Shown one piece after another: positions 47,761 to 59,897 of a stretch of DNA of 64,000 nucleotides; the stretch's first letter is position 1; each line of letters opens with the position of its first letter. The stretch spans positions 20,381,501 to 20,445,500 of the forward strand of contig OX031063.1 in the NCBI GenBank assembly GCA_943736015.1, in the 5' to 3' direction. This DNA comes from Tridacna crocea. Its lineage: Eukaryota > Mollusca > Bivalvia > Cardiida > Cardiidae. A program made the translations under genes and the position numbers. The notes below the pieces were generated by a model. That model saw only the letters and a program-made list of their open reading frames with translations. It was not told where the DNA came from and did no database searches.

Positions 47761-47899
47761 GGGTTCAAATTGTTGTTATAGGCACACCTAATAAGTCATA
47801 CAAAATATGAAGGTACGTGACCTTAGACAGGGTTCAAATTGTCGATAAAGCACCGCCTCATAAGACATACATAATATGAAGGCGTGTGACTTTAGGCAG
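47761..47899. repeat. Two-copy tandem repeat of ~69 bp
   Basis: Both units begin GGGTTCAAATTGT and share CATAATATGAAGG-type and GTGAC-TTAG-CAG tracts; about 80 percent alike. No gene here. Confidence 0.8.
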
Positions 47900-48119
47900 A
47901 GATCTTTCATGTTTTCATTGTGAAGAAGTAGCATTATACAGTATTCCAAAGAATGATCAATCGGAAATCTAGTTAAGTTCAACCATTAGCTATCATTTGT
48001 ATGGGATATATAAAACTATTGTCGCAAGTCCAAAACAGTTATCTTTCTTTGAACACTCTTTTGCTTATATTCTTCCGATCAAGAAAGTTCGCAACGAATG
48101 CCTAGATGAAATACAAACT

Positions 48120-48215
48120 GCATCTGGCGGGAATCGAACTTGTGCGAACAATATCTTTGTTTTTTTGAGGTTCAAACGTCCAACACCATAACCACTGAAC
48201 CAAAGAGATATCTCC
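48120..48215 (-). repeat. tRNA-derived SINE head
   Basis: The minus strand has box A (TGGTTCAGTGG) and box B (AGTTCGATTCCCGCC) spaced as in a tRNA. However, the T-stem 5' strand does not pair and the anticodon arm is disrupted. A SINE head or tRNA pseudogene rather than a working tRNA. Confidence 0.55.
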
Positions 48216-48240
48216 CTAACACAGTTGTTAGACATTGTAT

Positions 48241-48458
48241 TTAACCCTAAGGCATTCTATGGTATCTCTAATTGACCCTAAATAACAGCAAGGATGAAGC
48301 CATTTTTATGGTTATGTGACAATTTTTGATAGCATAGAAAACATTGTGACAAAAGGTAAAATTGCTCGTCACGAGCAATTTCACCTTTTGCCACAATGTT
48401 TTCCAAAGGCTCCAACAAGCAATGTGTAGAAACGAGTATTTGTGGAGTAAAGTGTTAA
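48241..48458 (-). mobile_element. P2 palindromic MITE copy 2
   Basis: TTAACCCTAAGGCATTC to GTAAAGTGTTAA. Palindrome GGTAAAATTGCTCGTCACGAGC with its inverse. Reverse orientation to copy 1; internal tracts CTCTAATTGACCCTAAA and AGCAAGGATGAAGCCA are shared. Confidence 0.88.
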
Positions 48459-48731
48459 ATCAGGACGAAGCCATGCATGAAGGAATGGTCTCCCGTGGCA
48501 TTACAGCAAGAATATAAAAGTTTTGTGAGAAGACGCGATATCCATGGAACCAATACGGAGCCCGTAACGTTGCAAGACCGTTAACTAAACTATGAAAAAA
48601 TAGAAACCTTAAAGGTAAGAGCATTGGCCACATCTTTTTCAAGCAAAACCATCGTAGTGGTTTTTGTTATATGACGTTATTAGTTTTTTCATTGTTCTTC
48701 TCATCGATTTGCTTTACAAAAAAACGTTTAT

Positions 48732-48963
48732 TTAAACCTTTGCCACGCCACCCAGGTGAGCCTTGGAAAGAAGTCCTTGGAAAAAATTGCGTAAAAAGGA
48801 GAAAATACCGGTAACCGACATTTTCTCCTTTTTTCTAGAAATGTAGTCTATCCTATAGCATTAAAAACAAGATCCATTATTTGATACAGGCTTGAATTTC
48901 CGTGTGCAAATGCTTTTATTTTGGACTAGTCTACTTCTATTTTTTCGCTTGGTAAAAACTTAA
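48732..48963 (-). mobile_element. P1 MITE copy, divergent
   Basis: TTAAACCTTTGCCAC to GGTAAAAACTTAA. Centre AGGAGAAAATACCGGTAACCGACATTTTCTCC with eroded outer arms. Confidence 0.78.
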
Positions 48964-49328
48964 TATGCACTAAAAGCAATAGAACATTTACATAACAGGA
49001 TTTATGGAGTGATAAGCTTATACCAAACATACAAATGAGACAAGGTTTAACGACCAAGGGACATCAATGACACGGGAGTGGATTAATGCCATAATAACAA
49101 TCTGTTATCGCTATTCGAGAATCATTTAATTACATTTAATTACAGGCATCAATTTGGTTCATTTGGTACGCTACCGGTGGTTGGTAGAAAATCGTTTTAT
49201 TCAGCCAAACATACGAGATACTCGGCATGATATAAACAAATAAACAAAAAATCTGTTCTGTCTCCTGAAACAACTGCTTGATAGATCGGATGCACGGTAA
49301 ATGAATCGATCTTCTCAATAGTACTCTC

Positions 49329-49527
49329 TTAACTCTTTAACTAATTACAAAGTTTGTTTTGAACCAGATTGAAAGCATCTTAAATGTTGCTACATTGATG
49401 TTTTCTGGCTTTGATAGAGTAGATAACAATGAGGGTAAAGGAGAAAGTGCTGGCAACCAGCATATTCTCCGTTTCCCACCTTGTTTTCAAAAGCTGTCTT
49501 CCGCAGGGTTTTGTGGTAAAGGGTTAA
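49329..49527 (+). mobile_element. P1 MITE copy, divergent
   Basis: TTAACTCTTTAACTAA to GGTAAAGGGTTAA, centre GGAGAAAGTGCTGGCAACC with a mutated inverse. A further P1 fragment lies at 49780-49945, ending where segmental-duplication unit A begins. Confidence 0.8.
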
Positions 49528-51239
49528 ACCTCTATCATATATTTCCGAGTTTTAGCGACCTTGCAGTACTTTGGATTCTTGAATTAGATTATAGGATAAA
49601 TTGAATTTGCTTTACAAAAAACAGTTCGACCGTATTTTACAAAAAAAACCTTTTCGACAGTGTTTCACAAAAGCTTTTCGAAAGCGTCTACTGCAGATCT
49701 GTTTTATTTGAAGAAGAAAAAAATATATATAAAAAAAAACACACACACACACATAAGACATAGTTTCATCTATCATGGGGAAATAGGGTTCTAAAACATT
49801 AAAGGCGCTGAAGAAAATGCTGATAGAAAAAAAACCGATATTATTCTTTTATTCCGTTATGTATTCAATCCTTTCAAAGACAAATTTAGCTGTATTTAAT
49901 TGGTCTTCTGCGAATCTGTCAAAGATTTTGTCAACTAGAAAAGAGTTGTTATGAATCCTCTCCGAATTCGATCTTTTTGAGAACTATTTCTCGATGATTT
50001 ATTGTAATGGTGCGCAGTTGTCGATCGCTCAACGTAGTGATCCTGCAAGATGTCGGTTAAGATATGCATTAGTTTAATGACCGAAATAAATGAACTCTTT
50101 CATTCTGTTTTCTTTGCGTCTTTAATTAAGTACAACATGAACAAACAAAAAAAAATGTAATATATGACGAACCAAGTAAATTGCTAGAGTTTTGGTTTGT
50201 GAAAACAAAGTGTGTTTATGAGTCCGTGGGTGTTTATGCGAGTGTGTTCTTCGTACTATAGACTGTCTCGAAATTAAGTTTTGTTTGTAGTAAAAGAAGT
50301 TGGAGGGAGATTTTACAGGCTTAAAGCTTTCATCAAAAATGTCATTTTTTAAAAATAAAATACATTAAAAACGAAGAAGTTGCTAGGCGTTCCGATGTGG
50401 AACCAAAGAAGGCGTCAGTACCCCAAAAATGAGCACATAAAGATAATTGAAAGGTTCAGGTCGGACAATTCGTACTGGCATCTAGAGCCATCGTATATTA
50501 TCCTTGTTTCTGTTTTAGAGTGGCTGTTGAACAGTGTTTGGTGCTACGTTCACATGAATATTACTGAACTAAAGATTTCGTAACGTCATGTGGTGTCAGC
50601 TTTTAGTCAATCTTTCTTAGCTTGGCAGACAACAACATTTATTTTCATGCCTTATTTTAAATGTTTGAAGCGGTTTCATACAAAAGTGTGATTAGGTTGT
50701 TTTTTTCCTTACCTCAATTAAAAAAATAAAATCCTCTTCATTCCTTATAATTTAGCATTACAGACAATATACGCTCACGGAAATAATTCAAACTGCATTC
50801 ATTTTCTTTAGTTTTAAATCAAATGTTGGAGTTTCGAAAGTCCCTTCCACCCATATTTATATAGTGTAAGAATAAAATAGGGAAGCAGATCCCTAATAAT
50901 GAAAATTAACCAATAGAATGAAAGTAAAGGAGCAAAGCAGTGTGTAGGACCCGCAAAAGTGACCTTCAGCAAAAGTATTTCCGGCACAAGGTGATTTTTT
51001 TTCATGGAGCTATGAAAAAAAAAATCAGCAATCAGAAATTAAGAGGTCTATTTCACAAAACCCGTCTGAAAGGCAGACAAATTCCAGACATCAGAATCGA
51101 ATTGCACATCTTCACCTTTAGTTAATGAAGGTCGTGATACAAGGTCAAGGTCAAAACTAAGAGAAGTCCAACACAATGATCCAGAAAAAGCACCTTTATT
51201 TAAAAAGGCTGTTAGTAAAAAGTGATCTTTCATAGCAAC

Positions 51240-52370
51240 CTGTCTGTTTTTATTTAAAAATGGAATATCAATGAGAAAGTGGCGCCCTCCTGAAGTCGCG
51301 TTTGATGATGAGTTGGCTGTCAATCATCAAGTTGTCAATCTAAGTCCTATAGATTAGAAATATTAAGCTTAGCTCATAAAATACCTATGTCAGGTCATTT
51401 AGGTATAAATAAAACTTATCACAAAATTCTGTACCATTTTTATTGGCCTAAGAGCAGATGTATTAGATTTTTGTAGGTCTTTTCATACTTGTTAAAAGAT
51501 AGGTAAACCCATCAGGTCGTACCTAAGGCTAAACTACAGCCTATCCATGCATTTAGTGAACCTGTCGATAGGATTTTAATTGATTGTGTAGGTCCATTGG
51601 CAAAGACTAAGGATGGCAATGAGCACCTCCATCTGACTATTATGTGTGTTTCCACCCGTTTTTCTGAAGCAATGCCTTTAAGAAATATAAAATCTAAAAA
51701 AATTGTCAAAGCTTTAGTGGTTTTTTTCACTTTCTAAATCCTAAATCTGTTCCATCTGATCAAGGGTCAAATTTACTGGTATTTTCCAACAAGTACTGCA
51801 CGAGTTGGGAATTATACAATTTAGGCCATCTGCATATCATCCCGAATGCAAAGGTGCCCTTGAACGGTTACACCAGACCCTAGATAATATTATAAGATCA
51901 TATTGCTCTGACACACTAAAGGATTGGGATGAAGGTATACATCTTTTACTCTTTGCAGTAAAAGAGTCTGTACAGGAATCTCTCGGCTTTAGTCCCTTTG
52001 AGCTTGTTTTTGGCCACACAGTTCGTGGATCATTAAAACTTAAAAAAAAAAAGAAAAAGATTCACTAGAAAACTGTCCTTTAGATTTTCTTCAGTGTGTA
52101 TCTGACTTTAGAAACAAGTTATTTAAAGCTTGAGAGGTGGCAAAATCAAATTTAGAGAAAAGAAAGATATGACAAGAATACTACAGAACGAAATTTTAAA
52201 CCTGGAGATAAGGTTTTAGCTCTTCTACTAGGTCCTGGTAGGCCAATACAACCAAGATATTTTAGTCCTTATTCTATTGAGAAAAAGGACAGTGACTTAA
52301 GTTATGTGATAAGAACTCCTGACAGGCGAAAGCAACAGCAAGATATGTCATATTAATATGTTAAAACAGT
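51240..52370 (+). pseudogene. Ty3-type integrase remnant, copy A
   Basis: Broken by stops and frameshifts. Seen in order: the H2C2 zinc-binding region (H-x-x-x-S-GHL, then I-K-T), the D,D-35-E core with DCVGPL, PSDQGSNL and AYHPE-GALERLHQT, and a GPY/F-like C-terminal stretch (KPGDKV, then Y-S). A 30-codon gap follows the H2C2 region. It lies upstream of the reverse transcriptase on the same strand. Confidence 0.8.
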
Positions 52371-52589
52371 ATGTTGATAGGGATAATTCAAATATTTCAC
52401 CAATAAATGTAGTTCCCTCTGTCCCTCAAAATCAAAATCACAATAATCCTGAAGACATAAATTGTGAACAAATGAACTTTGATAAGTCTAAATCTATTGG
52501 TTCAAAAGTTTAGAATTCTGACATTTTAAGAAATTTAGATAAAAATTTTTCACATTTACATAACATTCAAAAAGATGAATCGAAAAAGT

Positions 52590-53333
52590 TAATTTTTGAA
52601 AATGAGCACCTGTTCCTTGATATTCTTACGCGGACAGATACAATATACCATGATGCGGACATTGCAAATTTCAAAACCGGTGAAACAACATACATATCGA
52701 ATGAATCCAAAGAATTTGGAACATCTTAGGGAGGAAATCAAGTATCTATTGGCCAATGACTTGAACCTAGTCAAAGTGAATGGAGTTCTCCCTGTATTCT
52801 TTTACCAAAGTCAGATGGAACTTTTCACTGACTGTAGACTGTAGAGGTTAATACTGTGACCGAGATCGATTTGTTTCCAGTGCCAAGAATAAACGACTGT
52901 ATTGACAATATTGGTTATGCTAAATATGTTACTAAATTTAATCTTCTAAAAAAATTTTGGCAAATTCTTCTCGCTGAAAGAGCTAAAGAGATCTCTATCT
53001 GTATTTGTAACTCCTAATGGACTGTATCAGTACAAATTTATGCCTTTTGATAATGAAAAACTCACCAACAGCATTTCAACGCCTTATCAACATGATAATA
53101 TATGGATTGGACGACTGTAGAGCCTACATCGCTGATGTCATCATTCACAGCGATGATTGGGATGAACATCTAAAGACTATCAGAGAATTTTTCGATAGAC
53201 TTGGTAAAGCTAAATTAACAATTAATCTTGTTAAAAGTGAATTTTGTCACGCTAGTTTAACATTTTTGGGTCATGTTGTTGTACAGACAGGTAAAAACCG
53301 TAGACGCTAAAGTAAAAGCTATTTCTGATTATC

Positions 53334-53408
<75 letters not shown>

Positions 53409-54018
53409 AAAGACAACTTATGAGATTTCTTGGTATGGCTGGTCACTGCAGGAAATTCTGTGGTATTTTTTTCTGTGATTGCTGATCCACTGACAAGTCT
53501 TCTCAGCAAACGCAAAAAATTTATATGGAATGATGATTGTCAAAAAGCCTTCGATAAAGTAAAAGCCATACTAAAAAGTGAACTTGTTCTTTTAGTTCCT
53601 AATTTTTCAAATGAATTTAAGCTCGCGGTAGATGCTAGTGATACTGGTGCAGGAAGCGCAGGAATATTTTTACTTCAAGAAGATTGTAATGGTGTAGAAC
53701 ATCCAGTTTGCTATTTTTCTGAAAAGTTTAACAAACATCAGAAAAACTACTCAACAATAGAAAATAAGTATTTATCTCTCATTCTTACTCTTCAGCGTTT
53801 CGAGATATATTTGTCGTCTTCTCCTGCAGTGCACCCATCATTGTATATAGTGATCATAATCCTCTGATTTTTTATCCATTAAAATGAAACACAAGAATCA
53901 ACGTTTACTCCGGTGGAGTCTGTTTTTGCAAGAATGTAACATTGATATCAGACACATAAAAGGTAGTGATAATATTATCCCGGATGCTTTGTCTAGAGTT
54001 CAACTTGTAAATAATTAA
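52590..54018 (+). pseudogene. Ty3-type reverse transcriptase-RNase H remnant, copy A
   Basis: Fragments show YRMNPKNLEHLREEIK, the catalytic box as YIAD instead of Y-x-DD, the thumb FLGH, MRFLGMAGH, then RNase H (AVDASDTGAG, YSTIE-K-LS, DALSRV) ending in TAA. Several frameshifts, and a dinucleotide repeat at 53334-53404 interrupts the connection. It cannot be functional. Confidence 0.85.
53334..53404. repeat. Compound microsatellite (TG)n(TA)n
   Basis: About 17 GT units then about 16 AT units, exactly where unit B has the short coding tract GTATCTACATGC. Confidence 0.95.
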
Positions 54019-54129
54019 CATTTGTCCTTATGTACATGTATATTGTATTTTCATTTACAGGTAAGTGTAATGATATGTTTTATGTTCTACAAAAGAAAGT
54101 TTTGCTTTTTAAAACTTTCTTTACCTTTA

Positions 54130-54411
54130 GGAGGGGAAGTGTTATGTAGATAGGATATGCAGTGACTTGTTTTCAGAATATTCTAGAAACATGATGAACA
54201 TTTATTGTTTTTTTCCATTGTGGTTATTTTTAGAAACAGGTTGTTAGTAGACGAGCTGTTTAATACTCCATGATGTCATCTTTCTAGAACAGACTAATCT
54301 AGAATTTCCCAAGCTGACAGAAATAGGAGTGACTTACTTGGTGATTTGGATTTTGAAGTTTTGCAAGCTTGGTAACTTTTTTTTAGGTGCCCTTAAAGCC
54401 AACGAACGTCA
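54130..54411 (+). mobile_element. PPT and 3' LTR, copy A
   Basis: The purine tract AGGAGGGGAAG is followed by TGTTATGTAGATAGG (LTR start) and runs to GCCAACGAACGTCA. TG...CA ends fit an LTR. It has a ~98-bp internal deletion relative to copy B. No matching 5' LTR or gag is found in the window. Confidence 0.75.
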
Positions 54412-54454
54412 GATTGTTTTTTTCACACTATTCATCAAGAATTACAGTCAGAAC

Positions 54455-54676
54455 TTCTCCAAGCAATCCCTGGTTTTAACGGCCCCGAGATAGAATTCAC
54501 TAGAAAAATTGTGAGAAAAGGATAAAAATGCTGGTAACCAGCATTTTCTTCTTTTTTCACAATGTTTTCTACCCTGCTGGAAACAAATATCCATTTTTGA
54601 GGTACGTTTATTTTTTCGTCTGCCAGTACTTCAAATTCAGACGAGTCTAACATTTCGTCGTTTGGTAAAGTGTTAA
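54455..54676 (-). mobile_element. P1 MITE copy inside unit A
   Basis: Right end GGTAAAGTGTTAA. Left end eroded (CAATCCCTGGTTTTAACGG). Palindrome GATAAAAATGCTGGTAACC and inverse. Absent from unit B. Confidence 0.8.
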
Positions 54677-55433
54677 TGATGGCTGTGTTAAAACATAGGC
54701 CTACATGCACATGTTTAATGAAATCTATACGATAGTCTATTTCGCTTCTTTGAAAGGTGTGCACATAACTTACAAAAAATAGTTCCAAACGAATCTGTTG
54801 GCATAAACTTGTTTAGTATCGTGAAATGACATAAGTCGTAGCCTTGTGACAATCGTCAATTTTTGAAAGTTAATTTCACAGAGAAGTCTGGATTTGGCTT
54901 ATCATAGAAATAAGGCGTATTATTTCAGAACTTTGACCAAATATAGCACTACATCTGTTTATTTCAAATCTTGATCAGAAAATTTGTAATGGCTGTATTA
55001 CACTGAAAATAAGGGTACCGGTACTTTTGTGATAAAAGTTCCGTCTGACAGAAGAATGTCAAGAATTATCCAGCTCTAACAAAATATATGGTCTAACAAA
55101 AATAATCAGTTGGGGATATATAAGATAAACAACTGTATGCATGTGATTTTACAAATCTGTCATTAGAATGGGGTGTGATACGGTTAAAAAAGAAAAGAGT
55201 CTATAGGACTAGTTTTTTAATCACAACAAATTCCATTCTAGTGACAGACTTTTAATACCACACATAACCAGTTAAATAACTTATTTTTATATTCCTAGGT
55301 CACCCTTTTTATTATAATATCTATCAAGAATTGTACAATATTGTCAATCTAGGAAAAAACTAGTTCTTGCTATCATTCTATAACTATATCGTCATTAATG
55401 ATGATAGCATATTTATCTTCAAAAGTGCTGTTA

Positions 55434-55917
55434 TTAGCCGTTTCCCAAACAAGCCCTGGTTTTTACTTGTCTACAGTAAAAGTCTTTTGAAAACAACGAG
55501 AAATTTCTCCTTTTTCCCACAGTGTTTTCTACCCTTTTTGAGAAATTTCTGACATTTTCTTAAAATCTAAAATTGTCGTCTGCAAACTTTTTTGGTTTGG
55601 AAGAGTCGTAAATTCGTCATTTCGGATAGGGTTAATTGTGAAATTCCAGTAAATCAGTGAAACGAACACAATAAAAAACTGTGCTAAACCAAGTAAAAAG
55701 CAAATGAATCATGTTTCGTGAAAAGGGGGCTTAATTCATCCGCGCAGACTGATCTGAATCGATACGTCTGCTATTGGTCAATATTCTGTATACCCATGGT
55801 CCGGTCTATCTCATGGTTCAGTTGGTTATGTAGAAAAATGAATATTATAGATCCATAAATATGTGACAGTTTGCTTAGTGCAATGGATTATGGAGATACC
55901 TTAACTCATAACCAAAC
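55434..55917. repeat. Spacer between units: P1 and P4 copies
   Basis: 55434-55635: P1 copy ending GATAGGGTTAA with a shrunken palindrome. 55690-55900: P4 copy. 55902-55919: first 18 bp of another P1 (TTAACTCATAACCAAACG), cut off by the start of unit B. Confidence 0.7.
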
Positions 55918-57109
55918 GAATTCGATCTTTTTGAGAACTATTTCTCGATGATTTATTGTAATGGTGCGCAGTTGTCGATCGCTCAAGGTAGTGATTTGGC
56001 AAGATGTCGGTTAAGATATGCATCAGTTTAATGACCGAAATAAATGAACCCTTTCATTCTGTTTTCTTTACGTCCTTAATTAAGTACAACATTGACAAAA
56101 AAAGTACAATATATGACGATCCAAGTAACTTGCTAGAATTTTGGTTTGTGGAAACAAAGTGTGTTCATGAGTCCGTGCGTGTTTTCGCGAGCGTGTTCTT
56201 CATACTATTGATTGTCTCAAATTAAGTTTTGTTTGTGGTAAAAGAAGTTAAAGGGAGACTTTATAGGCTTAAAGCTTTCATAAAAAAATACAAGAAAAAC
56301 GAAGAAGTCGCTAGACGTTCCGATGTGGAACCAAAGAAGCCGTCAGTGCACCAAAATTGAGCAACACAGGACATAAAGACAATTGAAAGGTTCAGGTCGG
56401 ACAATTCGTAGTGGCATCTAGAGCCATCGTATATTATCCTTGTTTCTGTTTTAGAGTGGCTGTTGAACAGTGTCTGGCGCTACGTTCACATGAATATTAC
56501 TGAACTAAAGATTTCGTAACGTCATATGGTGTCAGCTTTTAGTCAATCTTTCTTAAGCTTGACAGACAACAACATTCATTTTCATGTCTTATTTCAAATT
56601 TTTGAAGCGGTTTCATACAAAAGTGTGATTAGGTTGTTTTTTTCATACCGCCATGAAAAAGAATAAAATTTTCTTCATTCCTTATAATTTAATATTACAC
56701 ACAACATATACTCACGGAAATAATTCAAACTGCATTCATTTTCTTTAGTATTAAATCAGATGTTGGAGTTTCTAAAGTCCCTTCCACCCATATCTATATG
56801 GTGTAAGAATAAAATAGGGAAGCAGTTTTCAGATCCCCAATAATGAAAATTAACCAATAGAATGAAAGTAAAGGAGCAAAGCAGTGTGTAGGACCCGCAA
56901 AAGTGACCTTCAGCAAAAGTCTTTCCGGCACAAGGTGATTTTTTTTCATGGAGCTATGAAAAAAATCAGCAATCAGAAATTAAGAGGTCTATTTCACAAA
57001 ATCCGTCTGAAAGGCAGACAAATTCCAGACATCAGAATCGAATTGCACACCGTCACCTTTAGTTAATGAAGGTCGTGATACAAGGTCAAGGTCAAAATTA
57101 AGTGAAGTC

Positions 57110-58310
57110 CATCACAATGATCCAGAAATAGCACCTTTATTTAAAAAGGCTGTTAGTAAAAACTGATCTTTCATAAGAACCTGTCTGTTTTTAGATAAAA
57201 AATGGAATATCAATGAGAAAGTGGGGCCCTCCTGAAGTATCTTTTGATGATGAGTTGGCTGTCAATCATCAAGTTGTCATTCCTAAGTCCTATAGATTAG
57301 AAATATTAAGCTTAGCTCATAAAATACCTATGTCAGGTCATTTAAGTATAAATAAAACCCATCACAAAATTCTCTACCATTTTTATCGGCCTGTCCTAAG
57401 AGCAGATGTATTAGATTGTATAGGTCTTTTCATACTTGTTTAATGGTAGGCAAACCCATCAGGTCATACCTAAGGCTAAACTACAGCCTATCCCTGCATT
57501 TAATGAACCTGTCGATAGGATTATAATTGATTGCGTAGGTCCATTGCCAAAGACAAAGGATGGCAAATAGCACCTTCTGACTATTATGTGTGCTTCCACT
57601 CGTTTTTCTGAAGCAATGCCTTTGAGAAATACAAAATATAAAACAATTGTCAAAGCTTTAGTGATTTTTTCACTTTTGTAGGACTTCCTAAATCTGTTCC
57701 ATCTGATCAAGGGTCAAATTTACTGGCATTTTCCAACACGAGTTGGGAATTATGCAATTTAGGCCATCTGCATATCATCCCGAAAGCCAAGGTGCCCTTG
57801 AACGGTTACACCAGACCTTAGAAAATATGACAAGATCATATTGCTTTGACACACTAAATGATTGGGATGATTACTCTTTGCAGTAAAAGAGTCTGTACAG
57901 GAATCTCTTGGCTTTAGTCCCTTTGAGCTTGTTTTTGGCCACTCAGTTCGTAGACCAATACAACATTTAAAGAAAAAATAAATCACTAGAAGACTGTCCT
58001 TTGAATTTACTTCAGTATTTATCTGACTTTAGAAACAAGTTATTTAAAGCTTGTGAGGTGGCAAAATCAAATTTAGAGAAAACTCAATGTAAAATGAAAG
58101 ATATGACAAGAATACTTAAGAAAGAAATTTTAAACCTGGAGATAAGGTTTTAGCTCTTCTTCTAGTTCCTGGTAGGCCAATACAAGCAAGATATTTTAGT
58201 CCTTATTCTGTAGAGAAAAAGGTCAGTGACTTAAGTTATGTGATAAGAACTCCTGAAAAGCGAAATCAAAAGCAATTATGTCATATTAATATGTTAAAAG
58301 AGTATGTTGA
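57110..58310 (+). pseudogene. Ty3-type integrase remnant, copy B
   Basis: Better preserved than copy A: ELAVNHQVVIPKSYRLEIL, the H2C2 region with MSGHLSINKTHHKIL, then the core (DCVGPLPKTKDGK, PSDQGSNL, AYHPESQGALERLHQTL) and a C-terminal GPY/F-like module (KPGDKV, PGRPIQARYFSPYSVEKK). It has in-frame stops at several places and a frameshift near 57213. Confidence 0.82.
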
Positions 58311-58389
58311 AAGGGATAATTCAAATATTTTCCCCTCTGTCCCTAAAAATCAAAATCACATTAATCCTGAAGACATAAATTGTGAAGAA

Positions 58390-59787
58390 TTCACATTTAG
58401 GCAATATTCAAAAAGGTGAATTGAAAAAGTTAATTTTTGAAAATGAGCACCTGTTCCTCGATATTCCAACACAGATAATTACAATATACCATGATGTGGA
58501 CATTGCAAAGTTCAAAACCAGTGAAACAACATACACATCGAACGAATCCCAAGAAATTGGAACATCCTAGGGAGGAAACAGTTATCTATTGGACAATAAC
58601 TTTATTGAACCTACTCAGAGTGAATGGATTTCTCCCTGTATTCTTTTACCAAAGTCAAACTGTTCGTATGTGTACTGACTATAGAAAAGTTAATACTGTG
58701 ACCAAGACTGATTCGTTTCCAGTGCCAAGAGTAAATGACTGCATTGGCAATATTGGTCATGCTAAATATGTTTCTAAATTTGATCTTCTAAAACAATTTT
58801 GGCACATTCTTCTCGCTGAAAGACCTAAAGAGATCTCCGTCTGTATTTGTAATTCTGATGGACTTTATCAGTACAAAGCTATGCCTTTTGAGGACGAAAA
58901 ACTCGCCAGCAACATTTCAACGCTTTATCAATATGACAATATCTCGATTGGATGACTGTAGAGCCTACATCGCTGATGGCATCATTCACAGCGATGATTG
59001 GGATGAACATCTAAAGACTATCAGAGAATTTTTCCATAGACTGAATAAAAGCCAAATTAACAATTAGTCTTGTTAAAAGTGAATTTTGTCACGCTAGTTT
59101 AATATTTTTGGGTCATATTGTTGGACAAGGACAGGTAAAAACCGTAGAAGCTAAAGTAAAAGCTGTTTCTGATTTTCCTGTATCTACATGCAAAACACAA
59201 CTTATGAGATTTCTTGGTATGGCTGGTCACTACAGGAAATTCTGTGGTAATTTTTCTATGATTGCTGAGCCACTGACAAGTCTTCTCAGCAAACGCAAAA
59301 ATTTATATGGAAAGGTGATTGTCAAAAAGCCTTCGATAAAGTGAAAGCCATAGTAAAACGTGAACCTGTTCTTTTAGCTCCTAACTTTGGAAAAGAATCT
59401 AAGCCCGCGGTAAATGCTTGTGGTACTGGTGCAGGTGTAATTTTACTTCAAAAAGATTGTAACGGTGTAAATCATCCAGTTTTCTATTTTTCTAAAAAGT
59501 TTAACAAAACATCAGAAAAATTACTCAACAATAGAAAATAAGTATATATCTCTCATTCTTGCTCTTCAGTATTTCGAGGTACATTTCCCGTCTTCTCCTA
59601 CATCCATCATTGTATATAGTGATCATAATCCTCTGATTTTTTATCCATTAAAATGAAACACAAGAATCAACGTTTACTCCGGTGGAGTCTGTTTTTACAA
59701 GAATGTAACATTGATATCAGACACATAAAAGGTAGTGATAATATTATACCGGATGCTTTGTCTAGAGTTCAACTTGTAAATAATTAA
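58390..59787 (+). pseudogene. Ty3-type reverse transcriptase-RNase H remnant, copy B
   Basis: TDYRKVNTVTKTDSFPVPRV, KFDLLKQFWHI, the catalytic box again as YIAD, LVKSEFCHASL-FLGH, MRFLGMAGHYRKFCG, RNase H (GAGVILLQKDC, DALSRV) and stop. Frameshifts near 58570, 58955, 59067 and 59330. It shares the YIAD substitution and the RNase H frameshift (after ATTTTTTATCC) with copy A. Confidence 0.87.
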
Positions 59788-59897
59788 CATTTGTCCTTAT
59801 GTATAATGTATTTTCATGTACAGTTACAGGTAAGTGTAATGATATGTTTTATGTTCTACAAAAGAAAGTTTTGCTTTTTAAAACTTTCTTTACCTTT

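Larger units (their letters stand above)
49964..55345. repeat. Segmental duplication, unit A
   Basis: From GAATTCGATCTTTTTGAGAA it matches unit B (55918-60502) almost throughout, including ~1.2 kb of non-coding DNA upstream of the LTR-element remnant, the pol remnant, the LTR and a trailing tract at 55100-55345. Unit A has an extra ~670 bp at about 54420-55100 that includes a P1 MITE, and lacks ~98 bp inside the LTR that unit B keeps. Confidence 0.85.

Noticed and set aside
48120-48215. Possible functional tRNA gene (minus strand)
   Set aside because: Box A and B are good, but the T-stem and anticodon stem do not pair, so it is more likely a SINE head or pseudogene.
50380-50583. 67-aa ORF upstream of the copy A pol remnant, considered as gag
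   Set aside because: No nucleocapsid zinc knuckle or capsid motif. The unit B equivalent is interrupted, so it is not supported as gag.
53252-53515. ORFs with TH- and YI-repeat peptides
   Set aside because: They are translations of the (TG)n(TA)n microsatellite.
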